NCBI GenBank assembly: GCA_902532015.1
Contig: CACAGI010000005.1
Span: 1-64,000, forward strand
Source of the DNA: an uncultured SAR86 cluster bacterium
Lineage (GTDB): Bacteria; Pseudomonadota; Gammaproteobacteria; Magnimaribacterales; Magnimaribacteraceae
DNA length: 64,000 nt
Direction of reading: 5' to 3'
The notes beneath the pieces were generated by a model, which was not told the DNA's origin, ran no database searches, and saw only the letters and a program-made list of their open reading frames with translations. The position numbers and the translations under genes are program-made. Below, in pieces: positions 45,662 through 54,919 of the stretch; positions within the stretch are counted from its first letter, which is position 1; the number at the start of each line of letters is the position of its first letter.

Positions 45662-45712
45662 ATGAACCTTTCAAAATTTTTTCAAATCAACAATTCCAAG
45701 GAGGAACTATGA
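45662..45712 (+). CDS. Possible 16-codon upstream ORF coupled to trxA
   Basis: ATG-initiated frame encoding MNLSKFFQINNSKEEL. Its TGA stop overlaps the trxA ATG (ATGA), and the strong trxA ribosome-binding site AAGGAGG lies inside its last codons. The predicted transcription start is only about 6 bases before it. A ribosome finishing this ORF would stop on the trxA start codon, so it could couple or modulate trxA translation. Short enough to occur by chance. Confidence 0.35.
   Translation: MNLSKFFQINNSKEEL
45698..45704 (+). promoter_or_regulatory. Strong Shine-Dalgarno of trxA
   Basis: AAGGAGG, the strongest ribosome-binding site I see in the window, ends 4 bases before the trxA ATG. It contrasts with the neighbouring ilvD and rho genes, which show none. 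Confidence 0.7.
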
Positions 45713-46029
45713 ACGTTGTCACACTGACTGATGACAATTTTGAAAATGAGGTTAATTCCTCAGAAAAACCGGTTTTGGTAGATTATTGGGCAACTTGGTG
45801 CGGTCCATGTAAGATGGTCGGACCCATAGTCGAAGAGATAGCCATAGAATTTTCTGATCAACTTAAGGTCGGAAAATTAGATGTAGACAGTAACCAAGCA
45901 TCAGCTGCAAAACAAAATGTAATGAGTATTCCTACTTTAGCAATTTTTAAGGGAGGAGAATTAATAGCTCAACAAGTAGGCGCTTTAAGCAAGACCCAAC
46001 TAACAGAATTTATAGAATCTAATTTATAG
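45709..46029 (+). CDS. trxA: Thioredoxin
   Basis: 106-residue cytosolic thioredoxin with the active site ATWCGPCKMVGP and the cis-Pro loop SIPTLAIFKGG. Reduces disulfides in ribonucleotide reductase, peroxiredoxins and other proteins. Has its own promoter and strong ribosome-binding site, and a short upstream ORF overlapping the start codon. trxA directly before rho is a conserved proteobacterial arrangement. Confidence 0.98.
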   Translation: MNVVTLTDDNFENEVNSSEKPVLVDYWATWCGPCKMVGPIVEEIAIEFSDQLKVGKLDVDSNQASAAKQNVMSIPTLAIFKGGELIAQQVGALSKTQLTEFIESNL

Positions 46030-46050
46030 AAAAAGCTAGACTCTCTAATG

Positions 46051-46080
46051 TAAGGGTGATAGATTGATTTTTGTCCCTTA
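46051..46080 (+). terminator. Weak stem-loop between trxA and rho
   Basis: TAAGGG and CCCTTA form a 6-base stem around an 18-base loop 21 bases after the trxA stop. No T-run follows directly, so a regulatory leader for rho or a Rho-dependent site is as likely as intrinsic termination. Confidence 0.25.
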
Positions 46081-46128
46081 AGCCTATTTCAAAAGTAAAC
46101 CCCTTTTTCTGTACCCCAATATTTATTT

Positions 46129-47388
46129 ATGCAATTAATAGAACTAAAAAAAATGCCAGTTGAACAACTTATTGAGTTGGGAGAAGAATGTGGCATAGAG
46201 AATGCTTCAAGAGCTAAGAGGCAGGATATAGTATTTGGAATATTAAAGAGTAAAGCTAAAAATGGTGAAGACATTGAAGGAGAGGGAGTGCTTGAAATTC
46301 TTCAAGACGGATTTGGTTTTTTAAGATCACCTGATTCTTCCTATCTTGCAGGTCCTGATGATATCTATGTTTCTCCAAGTCAAATTAGAAGATTTGGATT
46401 AAGGACAGGTGATACTATCCAGGGAAAGATTAGATCACCTAAGGATGGAGAAAGGTACTTTGCTATTTTAAAGATTGAACAAATCAATTTTGAAGAACCT
46501 GATAAAACTAAAAATAAGCCTTCTTTTGAAAACTTAACACCATTATTTCCCGACGAAAGAATGTCCTTTGAATTAGGAACAGGGAGTACTGAAGATTTAT
46601 CTTCTAGGGTAATAGATCTAACTGCTCCAACAGGTAAAGGACAAAGGTCATTGATAGTTTCTCCTCCAAAGGCAGGAAAAACCCTATTACTTCAAAGTAT
46701 TGCGCATTCAATAGAAAGAAATAACCCCGAATGTAAAATCATGGTTCTTTTAGTTGATGAAAGGCCTGAAGAGGTAACAGAAATGAAAAGGTCTGTGAAA
46801 GGTGAAGTTATTGCAAGTACATTTGATGAAGCACCAAATAGGCATGTACAAGTTGCTGAAATGGCTATCAATAAAGCCAGGAGATTAGTAGAGCACAAAC
46901 ATGACGTTGTAATTCTCTTAGATTCAATTACGCGATTAGCAAGAGCTTATAATTCTACCCAAGCAGCTTCAGGAAAAATATTAACTGGTGGAGTTGATGC
47001 TAATGCCTTGCAAAAACCTAAAAGGTTTTTTGGGGCAGCGAGAAATATAGAAGGTGGGGGGAGCTTAACCATAATCGCAACTGCCTTAATTGATACTGGA
47101 TCCAGAATGGATGAAGTAATTTTTGAAGAGTTTAAGGGTACTGGAAACTCAGAGGTTAATCTGGATCGAAAGATTGCTGAAAAAAGAGTTTTCCCAGCTA
47201 TAAATATTAGAAAAACAGGAACTCGAAGAGAAGATCTTCTGACAAGTGATCTTGAATTGCGTAATATAACTGTTCTTAGAAAGTTATTGAATGAAATGGA
47301 TGATACTGCTGCTATGGAGTGGGTTCTTGATAAATTAAAAGATTATAAGACTAATGCAGAGTTTTTTGAGTCCATGAAGAGAAAATAA
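46129..47388 (+). CDS. rho: Transcription termination factor Rho
   Basis: Hexameric RNA helicase, 419 residues, exactly the E. coli length. N-terminal [22 protein letters not shown], cold-shock-like RNA-binding domain with [29 protein letters not shown], Walker [21 protein letters not shown] and Walker [16 protein letters not shown]. No Shine-Dalgarno sequence precedes the ATG. In a genome where convergent genes touch tail to tail and clear hairpin-T terminators are rare, Rho is probably the main terminator. Confidence 0.98.
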   Translation: MQLIELKKMPVEQLIELGEECGIENASRAKRQDIVFGILKSKAKNGEDIEGEGVLEILQDGFGFLRSPDSSYLAGPDDIYVSPSQIRRFGLRTGDTIQGKIRSPKDGERYFAILKIEQINFEEPDKTKNKPSFENLTPLFPDERMSFELGTGSTEDLSSRVIDLTAPTGKGQRSLIVSPPKAGKTLLLQSIAHSIERNNPECKIMVLLVDERPEEVTEMKRSVKGEVIASTFDEAPNRHVQVAEMAINKARRLVEHKHDVVILLDSITRLARAYNSTQAASGKILTGGVDANALQKPKRFFGAARNIEGGGSLTIIATALIDTGSRMDEVIFEEFKGTGNSEVNLDRKIAEKRVFPAINIRKTGTRREDLLTSDLELRNITVLRKLLNEMDDTAAMEWVLDKLKDYKTNAEFFESMKRK

Positions 47389-47392
47389 CCAC

Positions 47393-47638
47393 TTAATCTT
47401 CTTTATTTGTTTTCTTTCCTTCTTTTTTTGTAAAGAAAACTTTATCCAACAATCCCATTAAAAGAACCAAAAAAAGGGTAAATAAGATAACAAGAGATAT
47501 AACTATCTCAGTACTTACCATTATCTCTTTATTTAAAAAATTAATGCTTACTATTTGAAATATATTGAACTTTCCATGAGCAAATAATGACGCAATAATC
47601 GCAAAAGCTATTGAAATTAAATAAAGTCTAGGTTTCAT
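47393..47638 (-). CDS. Small two-helix membrane protein
   Basis: 81 residues with two predicted transmembrane segments (YLISIAFAIIASLFA and IVISLVILFTLFLVLLMGLL) and a Lys-rich tail. The shape resembles LapA-type proteins, but no motif is decisive. It overlaps the end of rsmD by 11 bases on the same strand, so the two are probably co-translated, and it lies 4 bases from the end of rho. Real gene by position and composition; function unknown. Confidence 0.6.
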   Translation of the reverse strand: MKPRLYLISIAFAIIASLFAHGKFNIFQIVSINFLNKEIMVSTEIVISLVILFTLFLVLLMGLLDKVFFTKKEGKKTNKED

Positions 47639-48191
47639 ATAAACAATACTGAGTCTGACCTCCCTTTGACTGCTTTAGCAGATTAAATCCTTTCGTAATT
47701 TTTTTTAAATCGAGTTCTTTTTCGCATTCTAAGTAAATTAGAGCATTTGGGGACAATATATTCTTTGATTTAATAAAATTTAGGGATTTTTGAATTAACT
47801 TTTCTCTAAAGGGAGGATCAATAAATAATAAATCGAATTCATATGGCAAATTATTAAAATCTATAGAGAAGACATTACCATTAACTACTTGACTATAGTG
47901 ATCTATATTTAGTCTTTTTAGGTTTGCTCTTAGCAACTCGGCTTGTTTTTTCTGAATTTCAACGAATACTACTTTCTTAGCTCCTCTGGAAATCGCTTCG
48001 ATGCCCAAGGATCCTGTACCAGCAAATAAATCAAGACAAGTTTTTCCTTCAAGATCGTCTAAAAGCCAATTGAATAATGTTTCTTTAGTTCTACTTTCTG
48101 TTGGTCTTATAGATTTATTTTGTTTATAAGGCAGTTTAGACCCTTTAAGACTGCCTCCAATAATTCTAGTTGTTGCTTGTTTTTTAGACAT
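47628..48191 (-). CDS. rsmD: 16S rRNA guanine-966 N2-methyltransferase
   Basis: Methylates G966 of 16S rRNA in the assembling 30S subunit. TRIIGGSLKGSKLPY at the start, RPTESRTKETLFNWL, the SAM loop CLDLFAGTGSLGIEA and the catalytic IDPPF are all present. The track starts at 48230, but MSKKQATTRIIGG at 48191 is the usual RsmD start, with AAGGAA upstream, so I use that (187 residues). Confidence 0.93.
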   Translation of the reverse strand: MSKKQATTRIIGGSLKGSKLPYKQNKSIRPTESRTKETLFNWLLDDLEGKTCLDLFAGTGSLGIEAISRGAKKVVFVEIQKKQAELLRANLKRLNIDHYSQVVNGNVFSIDFNNLPYEFDLLFIDPPFREKLIQKSLNFIKSKNILSPNALIYLECEKELDLKKITKGFNLLKQSKGGQTQYCLYET

Positions 48192-48256
48192 ATGAGCAAT
48201 ATTATTCCTTATTATGGTCACTAGTAACAATATTTGAATTAGTGATTATTTTATAA

Positions 48257-48736
48257 ATGGGTAATTCGAAAGTTCAGGAAGATTTCTTAACCACCATGAG
48301 AAGTATAACTTCTACTGTCAATGTTATCACTGCAACAAATGATTATGAAAAGCACGCTATGACAGCTACTTCAGTAGCTTCTCTGTCTTTAGAGCCACCT
48401 GCGATGATTATTTGTGTTAATAAAGAGGCCTCTATTCATAATATATTAAAGAAAGATAAAAAATTCGTTATAAATGTATTATCTAATAAACAACAAAATC
48501 TTTCTGTGCTATGTAGTAATCCAGAAAAAGAACAGTCTAGATTTAAAGATGAAAGTTGGGTGCATGAAGAAGACATAATTTTGAATACAGATTCTGTTTC
48601 AAATATTATCTGTAAGTGTACCAGCATTATGGACCATACAACTCATTCAATTTTTTGTGGAGATGTTATAGAAGTAAAAATTAATAACCAAGAAGGAGTT
48701 TTGCTTTATGGATCAGGAGGATACTTAAATGATTAA
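48257..48736 (+). CDS. Flavin reductase-domain protein (FMN-binding)
   Basis: 159 residues of the flavin reductase-like split-barrel family. FLTTMRSITSTVNVITA at the start and MTATSVASLSLEPPAMIICVNKEASIHN (FMN-binding loop) are typical; the end has CGDVIEVK followed by LLYGSGGYL. It could feed reduced flavin to a monooxygenase. The DUF4399 gene overlaps its end by 8 bases. Divergent from rsmD; ATTATT and related hexamers just before the ATG suggest a short leader. Confidence 0.85.
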   Translation: MGNSKVQEDFLTTMRSITSTVNVITATNDYEKHAMTATSVASLSLEPPAMIICVNKEASIHNILKKDKKFVINVLSNKQQNLSVLCSNPEKEQSRFKDESWVHEEDIILNTDSVSNIICKCTSIMDHTTHSIFCGDVIEVKINNQEGVLLYGSGGYLND

Positions 48737-49127
48737 AAGATTTATTTTTCTTTCAATATTATTAGCCAATTCTTTTGTAACTGCAGCATCAGAACCTAAG
48801 GTTTATTTTATAAACTTAAGCGATGGCGATGTAGTAAATAACCCAATTTTTATCCAGTTTGGACTATCTGGAAAAGGAGTTGCCCCAGCAGGAGTTAATA
48901 ATGCAAATACTGGACACCATCATCTTTTAATTAATGTTGAAGCTTTGGACTTTTATATGCCGATACCATCTAGCAAAAATCATCTACACTTTGGAGGAGG
49001 TCAAACTGAAACAGTCATTGAATTACCTCCAGGAGAACATCAATTACAACTGGTGCTAGGTGACTTATATCATGTTCCTCATTCACCGCCGATAACATCA
49101 AAAAAAATAAAGATCCTAGTAAAGTAA
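48729..49127 (+). CDS. DUF4399 exported protein
   Basis: 132 residues with a signal peptide (IKRFIFLSILLANSFVTAAS). The central GVAPAGVNNANTGHHHLLINVE, a His cluster, and the HLHFGGGQTETVIELPPGEHQLQLVLGD block are characteristic of DUF4399. The His residues suggest metal binding. Function of the family is unknown. Co-translated with the flavin reductase and directly followed, without a gap, by the first DUF5916-like gene, so it may be secreted with or assist it. Confidence 0.85.
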   Translation: MIKRFIFLSILLANSFVTAASEPKVYFINLSDGDVVNNPIFIQFGLSGKGVAPAGVNNANTGHHHLLINVEALDFYMPIPSSKNHLHFGGGQTETVIELPPGEHQLQLVLGDLYHVPHSPPITSKKIKILVK

Positions 49128-51416
49128 ATGAAGAAATTTTTATATTTCTTTTTGATGGGTATCTTGTATTTTGCAAGCCACTTAAATGCTGAAATTATTA
49201 TCGATGGAAAGTTAGATGATGATGAGTGGGCTGATGCGAAGCAGATCACAAGATTCTATGAAGTATTTCCCTATACATTGAATCCTGTTGACGATATAAA
49301 AACAGTCATTCTGATCCAAGAATCTAAGGAAGGAATATACATAGGCTTCAAGAACTATCAATCTAACTCAAGTATGCGATCTCAAAGTCACCAAAGAGAC
49401 AATGAAAGATCAATCGCAGATAAAAATGGTGTAACTATAGACTTTGATGCAGATAAACTATCTGGTTATCAATTTTTTGTTTCTTCAAGTGGTTCTATAG
49501 GCGATGCAACATATAGAAATGAGAATGAAAGAAGCTATGACTGGGACGCAGATTGGCTATCTGCTGCAACCACTGAAGAGGGAGTCTGGTATTCAGAGAT
49601 TTTTATACCTTGGACAGTAGCTCCAATGAAAGCTCAATCTGGAGCCCAACGTAAAGTTAGAATGGCTTTTTATAGAATGTTAGCTGGACCTCAAAGAGTA
49701 ATAGCGACTATTAAAGGGAGCTCTTATGAGAACCTTTATTTATCTGTATTTAATGATTATTCTTTTAAAAATTATCAATCTTCTAGTATTGATTTCTTTC
49801 CTTACCTTACGACTAGTGAAGATAGAATAAATAGTGAAGTAGAAAATAAGATTGGAGCTGAAGTATTTTGGAAAATTGATTCTAGCAAACAATTAAACGC
49901 TGCTTTTAATCCTGATTTTGGTCAAGTAGAAAGTGATGATGTGGTAGTTAATTTTTCTGCCACAGAGACTTTTTACTCAGACAAGAGACCTTTCTTCTCA
50001 GAAAATCATGGGTTATTTAATGTTACAGCTTGGCGATTCTTATATGTAATTAATACTAGACGCATAGGAGGAGAGCCAGATTATGATTGTTCTAAATTTG
50101 GTGATATGCAAGAAGATAACTGCAACAACAGCAAGATAGGGGCCAATGATATTGATTATGCTTTACGTTATTCTCAGCAAGGAGAAACTTTAGATATTGG
50201 TTTTTTAGGTGCTTCCGAAGCTGACGAAAATTTTAGTCGTGGAAAAGATTTTTATTCAGTTAGGCTTAGAACACGAAAAGATGATCTAACCATTGGCTAT
50301 TTAGGAACATACGTAGATAGACCTGTAATTGACAGGACAGCTCAAGTAAACACTATGGATTTTGATTATAGACCATCCTCTGTATTGAGACTAAATGGTT
50401 TATTAGTCCACTCTAAAGTAAATGATAAGAATGGTTACGGATTTGACTTTGGACTAGGATATGACCCTGATAAAACACGTCGTTTTGGATTTGGTTTATA
50501 TTATTTTGACGAGAATCTTGATGTAAATGACATGGGCTATTTAGCTAGAAATGATTGGCTTATGTTTGGAGGAAGATATCAAATAAGAAAAACTGATTTC
50601 ACTAGTGAGTCTTTGTTCAGATCAAGACAATATGAATTCGGCTGGTCTCTTAAATCTGACTCTTCATTTAAAAAGGAACCTTCAGCAGTTAGATTTTCGA
50701 TTAATAATTCTTTTAAGGATAGTTCCGAACTTAAATTTGGTACTTTTTATAGAGTTACTGGACGAGACAATAGAATTACTAGGAATTCTGAGTTAGCACC
50801 TTTCGTCAATTTACCTGAAGGCTATGGTATTGAAATGGATTTTAATGGTCCTAGAGAAAATTTTCTTAGATATTCTCTAGATGCTAAGAGGCAAAAGGGA
50901 GATAGTTATTCAGGAGAATTGGGATGGACATCTTCGTATAGAGGTTCTATAAGCATTTCTCCTTTAGAAACATTGACGGCAAAATTGAGCTATAGACACA
51001 CTGAAGAGGCAAATTGGTTGAATTGGATCAATGACAACCTTCTTGCTACTTATGACAGAAAACAAAGAAGAACTACAGCTAGCATTCAATGGGTTGAAGG
51101 TACAAAGCATGAATTGAGAATTAAGGCTCAAATGTTGGCATTTACAGCTAGAAACCCTAAACCTTACTTAGGAGATTTATATGGAAACCTAAATCCATAC
51201 CAAATTTCTTTACCACCCATCACAGTGAGTCAATTAGCTTTTCAGATCAGGTACAGATATGAAATAAAACCGTTAGCTTATTTATATGTCGTTTACACTA
51301 AAGGAGGTAGGGTAGCGATGAATGACGAAGAAGATAGCTTAAATGAACTCTACAAAAGACCTTGGAATGATCCTCAAAGCGATAATTTTACAATCAAAGT
51401 TAGATATAGATTTTAA
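49128..51416 (+). CDS. DUF5916-like protein with CBM9-like N-domain, predicted outer-membrane barrel (copy 1)
   Basis: 762 residues. Signal peptide to about residue 21, then IIIDGKLDDDEWADAKQI, the start of a CBM9-like beta-sandwich, with GVTIDFDADKLSGYQFFVSSSG. The junction block FNPDFGQVESDDVVVNFSATETFYSDKRPFF is the DUF5916 hallmark. The C-terminal half alternates polar and aromatic residues and ends IKVRYRF, a terminal Phe like the Bam recognition signal of outer-membrane proteins. Likely a surface or periplasm-facing barrel that binds or takes up a carbohydrate-like ligand. No enzymatic motif recognised. Close paralogue of the next gene. Confidence 0.8.
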   Translation: MKKFLYFFLMGILYFASHLNAEIIIDGKLDDDEWADAKQITRFYEVFPYTLNPVDDIKTVILIQESKEGIYIGFKNYQSNSSMRSQSHQRDNERSIADKNGVTIDFDADKLSGYQFFVSSSGSIGDATYRNENERSYDWDADWLSAATTEEGVWYSEIFIPWTVAPMKAQSGAQRKVRMAFYRMLAGPQRVIATIKGSSYENLYLSVFNDYSFKNYQSSSIDFFPYLTTSEDRINSEVENKIGAEVFWKIDSSKQLNAAFNPDFGQVESDDVVVNFSATETFYSDKRPFFSENHGLFNVTAWRFLYVINTRRIGGEPDYDCSKFGDMQEDNCNNSKIGANDIDYALRYSQQGETLDIGFLGASEADENFSRGKDFYSVRLRTRKDDLTIGYLGTYVDRPVIDRTAQVNTMDFDYRPSSVLRLNGLLVHSKVNDKNGYGFDFGLGYDPDKTRRFGFGLYYFDENLDVNDMGYLARNDWLMFGGRYQIRKTDFTSESLFRSRQYEFGWSLKSDSSFKKEPSAVRFSINNSFKDSSELKFGTFYRVTGRDNRITRNSELAPFVNLPEGYGIEMDFNGPRENFLRYSLDAKRQKGDSYSGELGWTSSYRGSISISPLETLTAKLSYRHTEEANWLNWINDNLLATYDRKQRRTTASIQWVEGTKHELRIKAQMLAFTARNPKPYLGDLYGNLNPYQISLPPITVSQLAFQIRYRYEIKPLAYLYVVYTKGGRVAMNDEEDSLNELYKRPWNDPQSDNFTIKVRYRF

Positions 51417-51447
51417 GGCATCCAACACTTAGAATACCTCTCCTTAC

Positions 51448-53781
51448 ATGGGAACTCTATTGCATAGGAAGCTAAAATCTCTCTTACCTTATTTTTTTGG
51501 GCTTATCTGCTTGAATCCTTATCTTGGTGCTTTTGATATTTCTGTAGATGGCGTATTAGATGAAAAAGAATGGTCACAAGCGAGAGAGTGGACTAAGTAT
51601 TATGAGTCGATGCCTTTTTCACTTGCGGAACCAAAGCATTATCAAAAGGTTCTTATATTGGAAGACGAAAAAGGGATGTATTTTGCTTTTATTAATCTTC
51701 AGTCTAAAGATTCCATAAGAGCAAACAAACATGAACGTGATGACGAAATGGCCAATGCGGATAAATGCGGTCTAGCTATAGATTTTGATGGAGATGGATT
51801 AACAGCTTATGGTTTTACTGTTTCAGCTGGAGGATCTATTAGTGACGGCATTTATAGGAATGAGAATGATGTTAACTATGACTGGGATGCAGATTGGGAT
51901 TCAGCTACTTCAATCAATAGCGACGGCTGGACTGCCGAAATGTTCATACCTTGGAGCATAGCTCCCATGAAGACTCAGGTAGGCGATAAGAGAAAAGTTA
52001 AACTTTCTTTTTGGAGAATGGTTGCAGAAGAATGGAGAGTTAACACTTCTATTAAAGGCAATCCTAGACAAGAGAAATTTATGTCTCTTTTCCATGAAAT
52101 GGATTTTAATAATTATAACGTTTCGAAGATTGATTTCTTTCCTTACATCAATGTTACCAATGATAGAGTTTTAGAAGAGACAAAAACAAAAGCCGGCGCA
52201 GAAATATTTTGGAAGATCGATTCAGGTAAGCAATTAAATATAGCTTTAAATCCTGACTTTGGGCAGGTCGAGAGTGACGAACTTGTGGTCAACTTCACTT
52301 CATCGGAAACTTTTTATTCTGATAAGAGACCTTTCTTTTCTGAAAATCATTCTCTTTTTGCTGTTAGAGGCTATGAATTTTTTTATGTAATAAATACCAG
52401 GAGAATTGGAGCTGCCCCCGATTATAATTGCACTAAATATAGCGGGTCGTTAAAGAATCTTTGCGATGCAAGCCAGGTTGGTATTTCAGATATAGATTAT
52501 GCTGTCAGATATACACAGCAAGGTGAGTCTGTTGACTTTGGATTCTTAGGTGCCTCTGAGGCAGATGAACCATTTACTCAGGGTAGAGATTTTTATTCGG
52601 TAAGATCAATAAAGAATGGCGAAAATTTTTCCATTGGTTATTTAGGAACTTATACAGATAGACCTGTTTTAGATAGAAGCGCCGATGTACATTCTATAGA
52701 TGCTATTTATAGACCAAATGATAAGATCAGGTTAGAAACTATCTTCCTCACTTCTAGTGTTGAGCAAGGAATAGATAACACTGAAACATCTGGAGAAATT
52801 TTTAGATTCAGATTAACTGCTTCTCCAAGAAAAGGAAGATGGCATGATTTTGGTATTTTCTTCTTTGATGAAGAGACAGACATCAGCGATATGGGATACC
52901 AAATGAATAATAATATGCTTTGGGCGGGAGGTCAGAATGGATTGAAGTTTACTGACTTTGATAATTCATCTGTTCTACTATCCACTGAGTATGAGTATGG
53001 ATTTGGTTACGAAGCCAATGCTGATTTAGATAAATCTGCTATATTTGCTTCTCTTACTTACAAAAGTACTTTTAAGAATACTTCATTTCTAGAATTTAGT
53101 AATTTTCATAGATCTGCGAGTAAAGATTATTGGATTACTAGAGGAAATGCTGATGCTCCATTCATCAAGAAGCCTGAAAATTATGGAACTTCGTTACAAT
53201 ACAAGGGTCCCTCAAAAGACTTTTTTAATTATTTTATAGAAGTTAAAAGAGAAAGAGGTACCACGTGGGGATTTTCTGCTCTCGGTTTTAATACCGCTTA
53301 CACTGCTCAAATCGATCTATCTCCTAAAGATAATCTTAAATTTTCTCTCATGCACCAACACGCTACTGAAGATATTTGGTTAAATTGGGTCGAGGGCAGC
53401 TTGTTGGCTATCTATGATGAGAAAAAGCAGAGAACAACAGTGGCATCTTTAAATTGGTTTGGTGGAGATAAACATGAGTTAAGAATGAAAGCTCAAATGG
53501 TTGCATTCACTGCAAGAAAGCCTATGGCTTATATAGGTGACAAGTATGGAGCTTTGAATCCTATAGAAATGGCTCTACCGCCATTTACTTTAAGTGATCT
53601 AGCATTTCAAATAAGATATCGCTATGAAATATTACCTTTAGCATATCTATATGTAGTTTATTCTAAAGGTGGAAGAATTGTTGAATACGATTCTGAAGAT
53701 AGCTTAGGAGAATTGTATAAACGACCTTGGAATGACCCTCAAGCCGATACTTTTACTGTAAAAGTTAGATACAGGTTCTAA
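51448..53781 (+). CDS. DUF5916-like protein with CBM9-like N-domain, predicted outer-membrane barrel (copy 2)
   Basis: 777 residues, a tandem paralogue of the preceding gene with conserved blocks along its whole length: ISVDGVLDEKEWSQA, NENDVNYDWDADWDSA, PDFGQVESDELVVNFTSSETFYSDKRPFFSENH, FLGASEADEPF, LGTYTDRPVLDRSADV and the same ending VKVRYRF. The signal peptide is longer (about 28 residues). Thirty-one bases separate the two, without a clear promoter. Differences cluster in probable surface loops, for example an additional EQGIDNTETSGE stretch. Function unknown; two diverged copies hint at different ligands. Confidence 0.8.
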   Translation: MGTLLHRKLKSLLPYFFGLICLNPYLGAFDISVDGVLDEKEWSQAREWTKYYESMPFSLAEPKHYQKVLILEDEKGMYFAFINLQSKDSIRANKHERDDEMANADKCGLAIDFDGDGLTAYGFTVSAGGSISDGIYRNENDVNYDWDADWDSATSINSDGWTAEMFIPWSIAPMKTQVGDKRKVKLSFWRMVAEEWRVNTSIKGNPRQEKFMSLFHEMDFNNYNVSKIDFFPYINVTNDRVLEETKTKAGAEIFWKIDSGKQLNIALNPDFGQVESDELVVNFTSSETFYSDKRPFFSENHSLFAVRGYEFFYVINTRRIGAAPDYNCTKYSGSLKNLCDASQVGISDIDYAVRYTQQGESVDFGFLGASEADEPFTQGRDFYSVRSIKNGENFSIGYLGTYTDRPVLDRSADVHSIDAIYRPNDKIRLETIFLTSSVEQGIDNTETSGEIFRFRLTASPRKGRWHDFGIFFFDEETDISDMGYQMNNNMLWAGGQNGLKFTDFDNSSVLLSTEYEYGFGYEANADLDKSAIFASLTYKSTFKNTSFLEFSNFHRSASKDYWITRGNADAPFIKKPENYGTSLQYKGPSKDFFNYFIEVKRERGTTWGFSALGFNTAYTAQIDLSPKDNLKFSLMHQHATEDIWLNWVEGSLLAIYDEKKQRTTVASLNWFGGDKHELRMKAQMVAFTARKPMAYIGDKYGALNPIEMALPPFTLSDLAFQIRYRYEILPLAYLYVVYSKGGRIVEYDSEDSLGELYKRPWNDPQADTFTVKVRYRF

Positions 53782-53966
53782 GTCTGGCATTTATTAGAAC
53801 AAAGCCAATTATCACCATTTTGAATTGCCTCCGATAGAGGTAAATTTATATCACAATTTTGGCATTTAACCATTTCAGTACTTTTTTCCACAAAATTAGA
53901 TTTCGGCTCTCTTGCTATTAGATAGATGAGAGTTATTAATCCCAAGATTAAAAGTATTTGAAACAT
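53778..53966 (-). CDS. PP0621-like small protein with membrane anchor and zinc-ribbon-type tail
   Basis: 62 residues: one N-terminal transmembrane segment (ILLILGLITLIYLIA) followed by a short soluble part with two Cys pairs, CQNC and CSNKC, suggesting zinc binding. The pattern KCQNCDINLPLSEAI is that of the PP0621 family. It lies 1 base downstream of bamD on the same strand, and its end overlaps the DUF5916 gene by 4 bases. Function unknown. Confidence 0.75.
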   Translation of the reverse strand: MFQILLILGLITLIYLIAREPKSNFVEKSTEMVKCQNCDINLPLSEAIQNGDNWLCSNKCQT

Positions 53967-53967
53967 T

Positions 53968-54843
53968 TTAAGGAATAAGAGGAGAGGGTTGTTCTATTGT
54001 TTCATTGCCCATAAGCCCTAAAGTCAATATTCTTTTCCAAGATCTCTTTTTGACAGTAAGATTTTGATTGATATCAAACTCTGGAAAGTTTGAATTAAGA
54101 ATTTTTAAATTTACATCTTTTAATTCGGGGTAATCTAATATTTCATATGCCTCTACCAGGATCGATAGCGCAAAAGGAGTTTGTGGAGTGTTTGGCAAGT
54201 GCTCAATAACATACTTTGCTCTTCCAACTGCCGCAAGATAAGCCGCTCTTTTCATATAGTAATCTGCAACATAAATTTCGTGTTCAGCAAGTAAGTTTCT
54301 AAGATAAATCATCCTTTGTTTTGCATGGGCAACATACTTACTATCTGGGTATCTAGATATGAAGTCTGATAACTCGTCAAAAGATCTCTGAGCCATTACT
54401 ATTTCCCTTTTAAATAAATCAGATTGAAAGTATCTAGAAAATAACCCTGCATCATCAGTAAAAGCAGCCAAGCCCTTCATATAATAAGCATACCCAGTAT
54501 GGGAATGCCGTGGATGCAAATTTATAAACCTTTGGGCTGCTGATTCACTAGCTTCAAACTGCGAATTCATATAATAAGCATATATTAATTCTGCTTGTGC
54601 TTGTTCTGCATATCTTCCAAAGGGAAATCTTGATTCAAGAGACTCTAGGCTTATGATGGCTGTTGAATAGCTAGCGCTTTTCAATCTTGATTGTGCTTGA
54701 TCATAAAGCTCCTTTTCAACCAACCTTTCATCCGGAAGTTCTTCGTTTGAGGAGCAAGACACAATCAAGAGCATAATCAAAAAGTATCTCAAAAAGATGA
54801 GACTTTTCTTGATTGAATTAATAAAATTGTGAACGATTGTCAT
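53968..54843 (-). CDS. bamD: Outer membrane assembly lipoprotein BamD
   Basis: Essential TPR lipoprotein of the BAM complex that inserts outer-membrane barrels. The lipobox LLIVSC with Ser at +2 is near residue 29, followed by TPR helices: AQSRLKSASYSTAIISLESLESRFPFG, AQAELIYAYYMNSQ, HPRHSHTGYAYYMKGLAAF. The track start (54972) would add 43 residues overlapping rluD; the ATG at 54843 (MTIVHNF) gives a normal signal peptide and 291 residues. Divergent from rluD, as in E. coli. Confidence 0.93.
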   Translation of the reverse strand: MTIVHNFINSIKKSLIFLRYFLIMLLIVSCSSNEELPDERLVEKELYDQAQSRLKSASYSTAIISLESLESRFPFGRYAEQAQAELIYAYYMNSQFEASESAAQRFINLHPRHSHTGYAYYMKGLAAFTDDAGLFSRYFQSDLFKREIVMAQRSFDELSDFISRYPDSKYVAHAKQRMIYLRNLLAEHEIYVADYYMKRAAYLAAVGRAKYVIEHLPNTPQTPFALSILVEAYEILDYPELKDVNLKILNSNFPEFDINQNLTVKKRSWKRILTLGLMGNETIEQPSPLIP

Positions 54844-54919
54844 TTGAATAGCAGATTCTACAGATATGAATAGTTCTTGGACAGAAAAAGCTATACAAGG
54901 TTCAAAACAAATAACAGTA

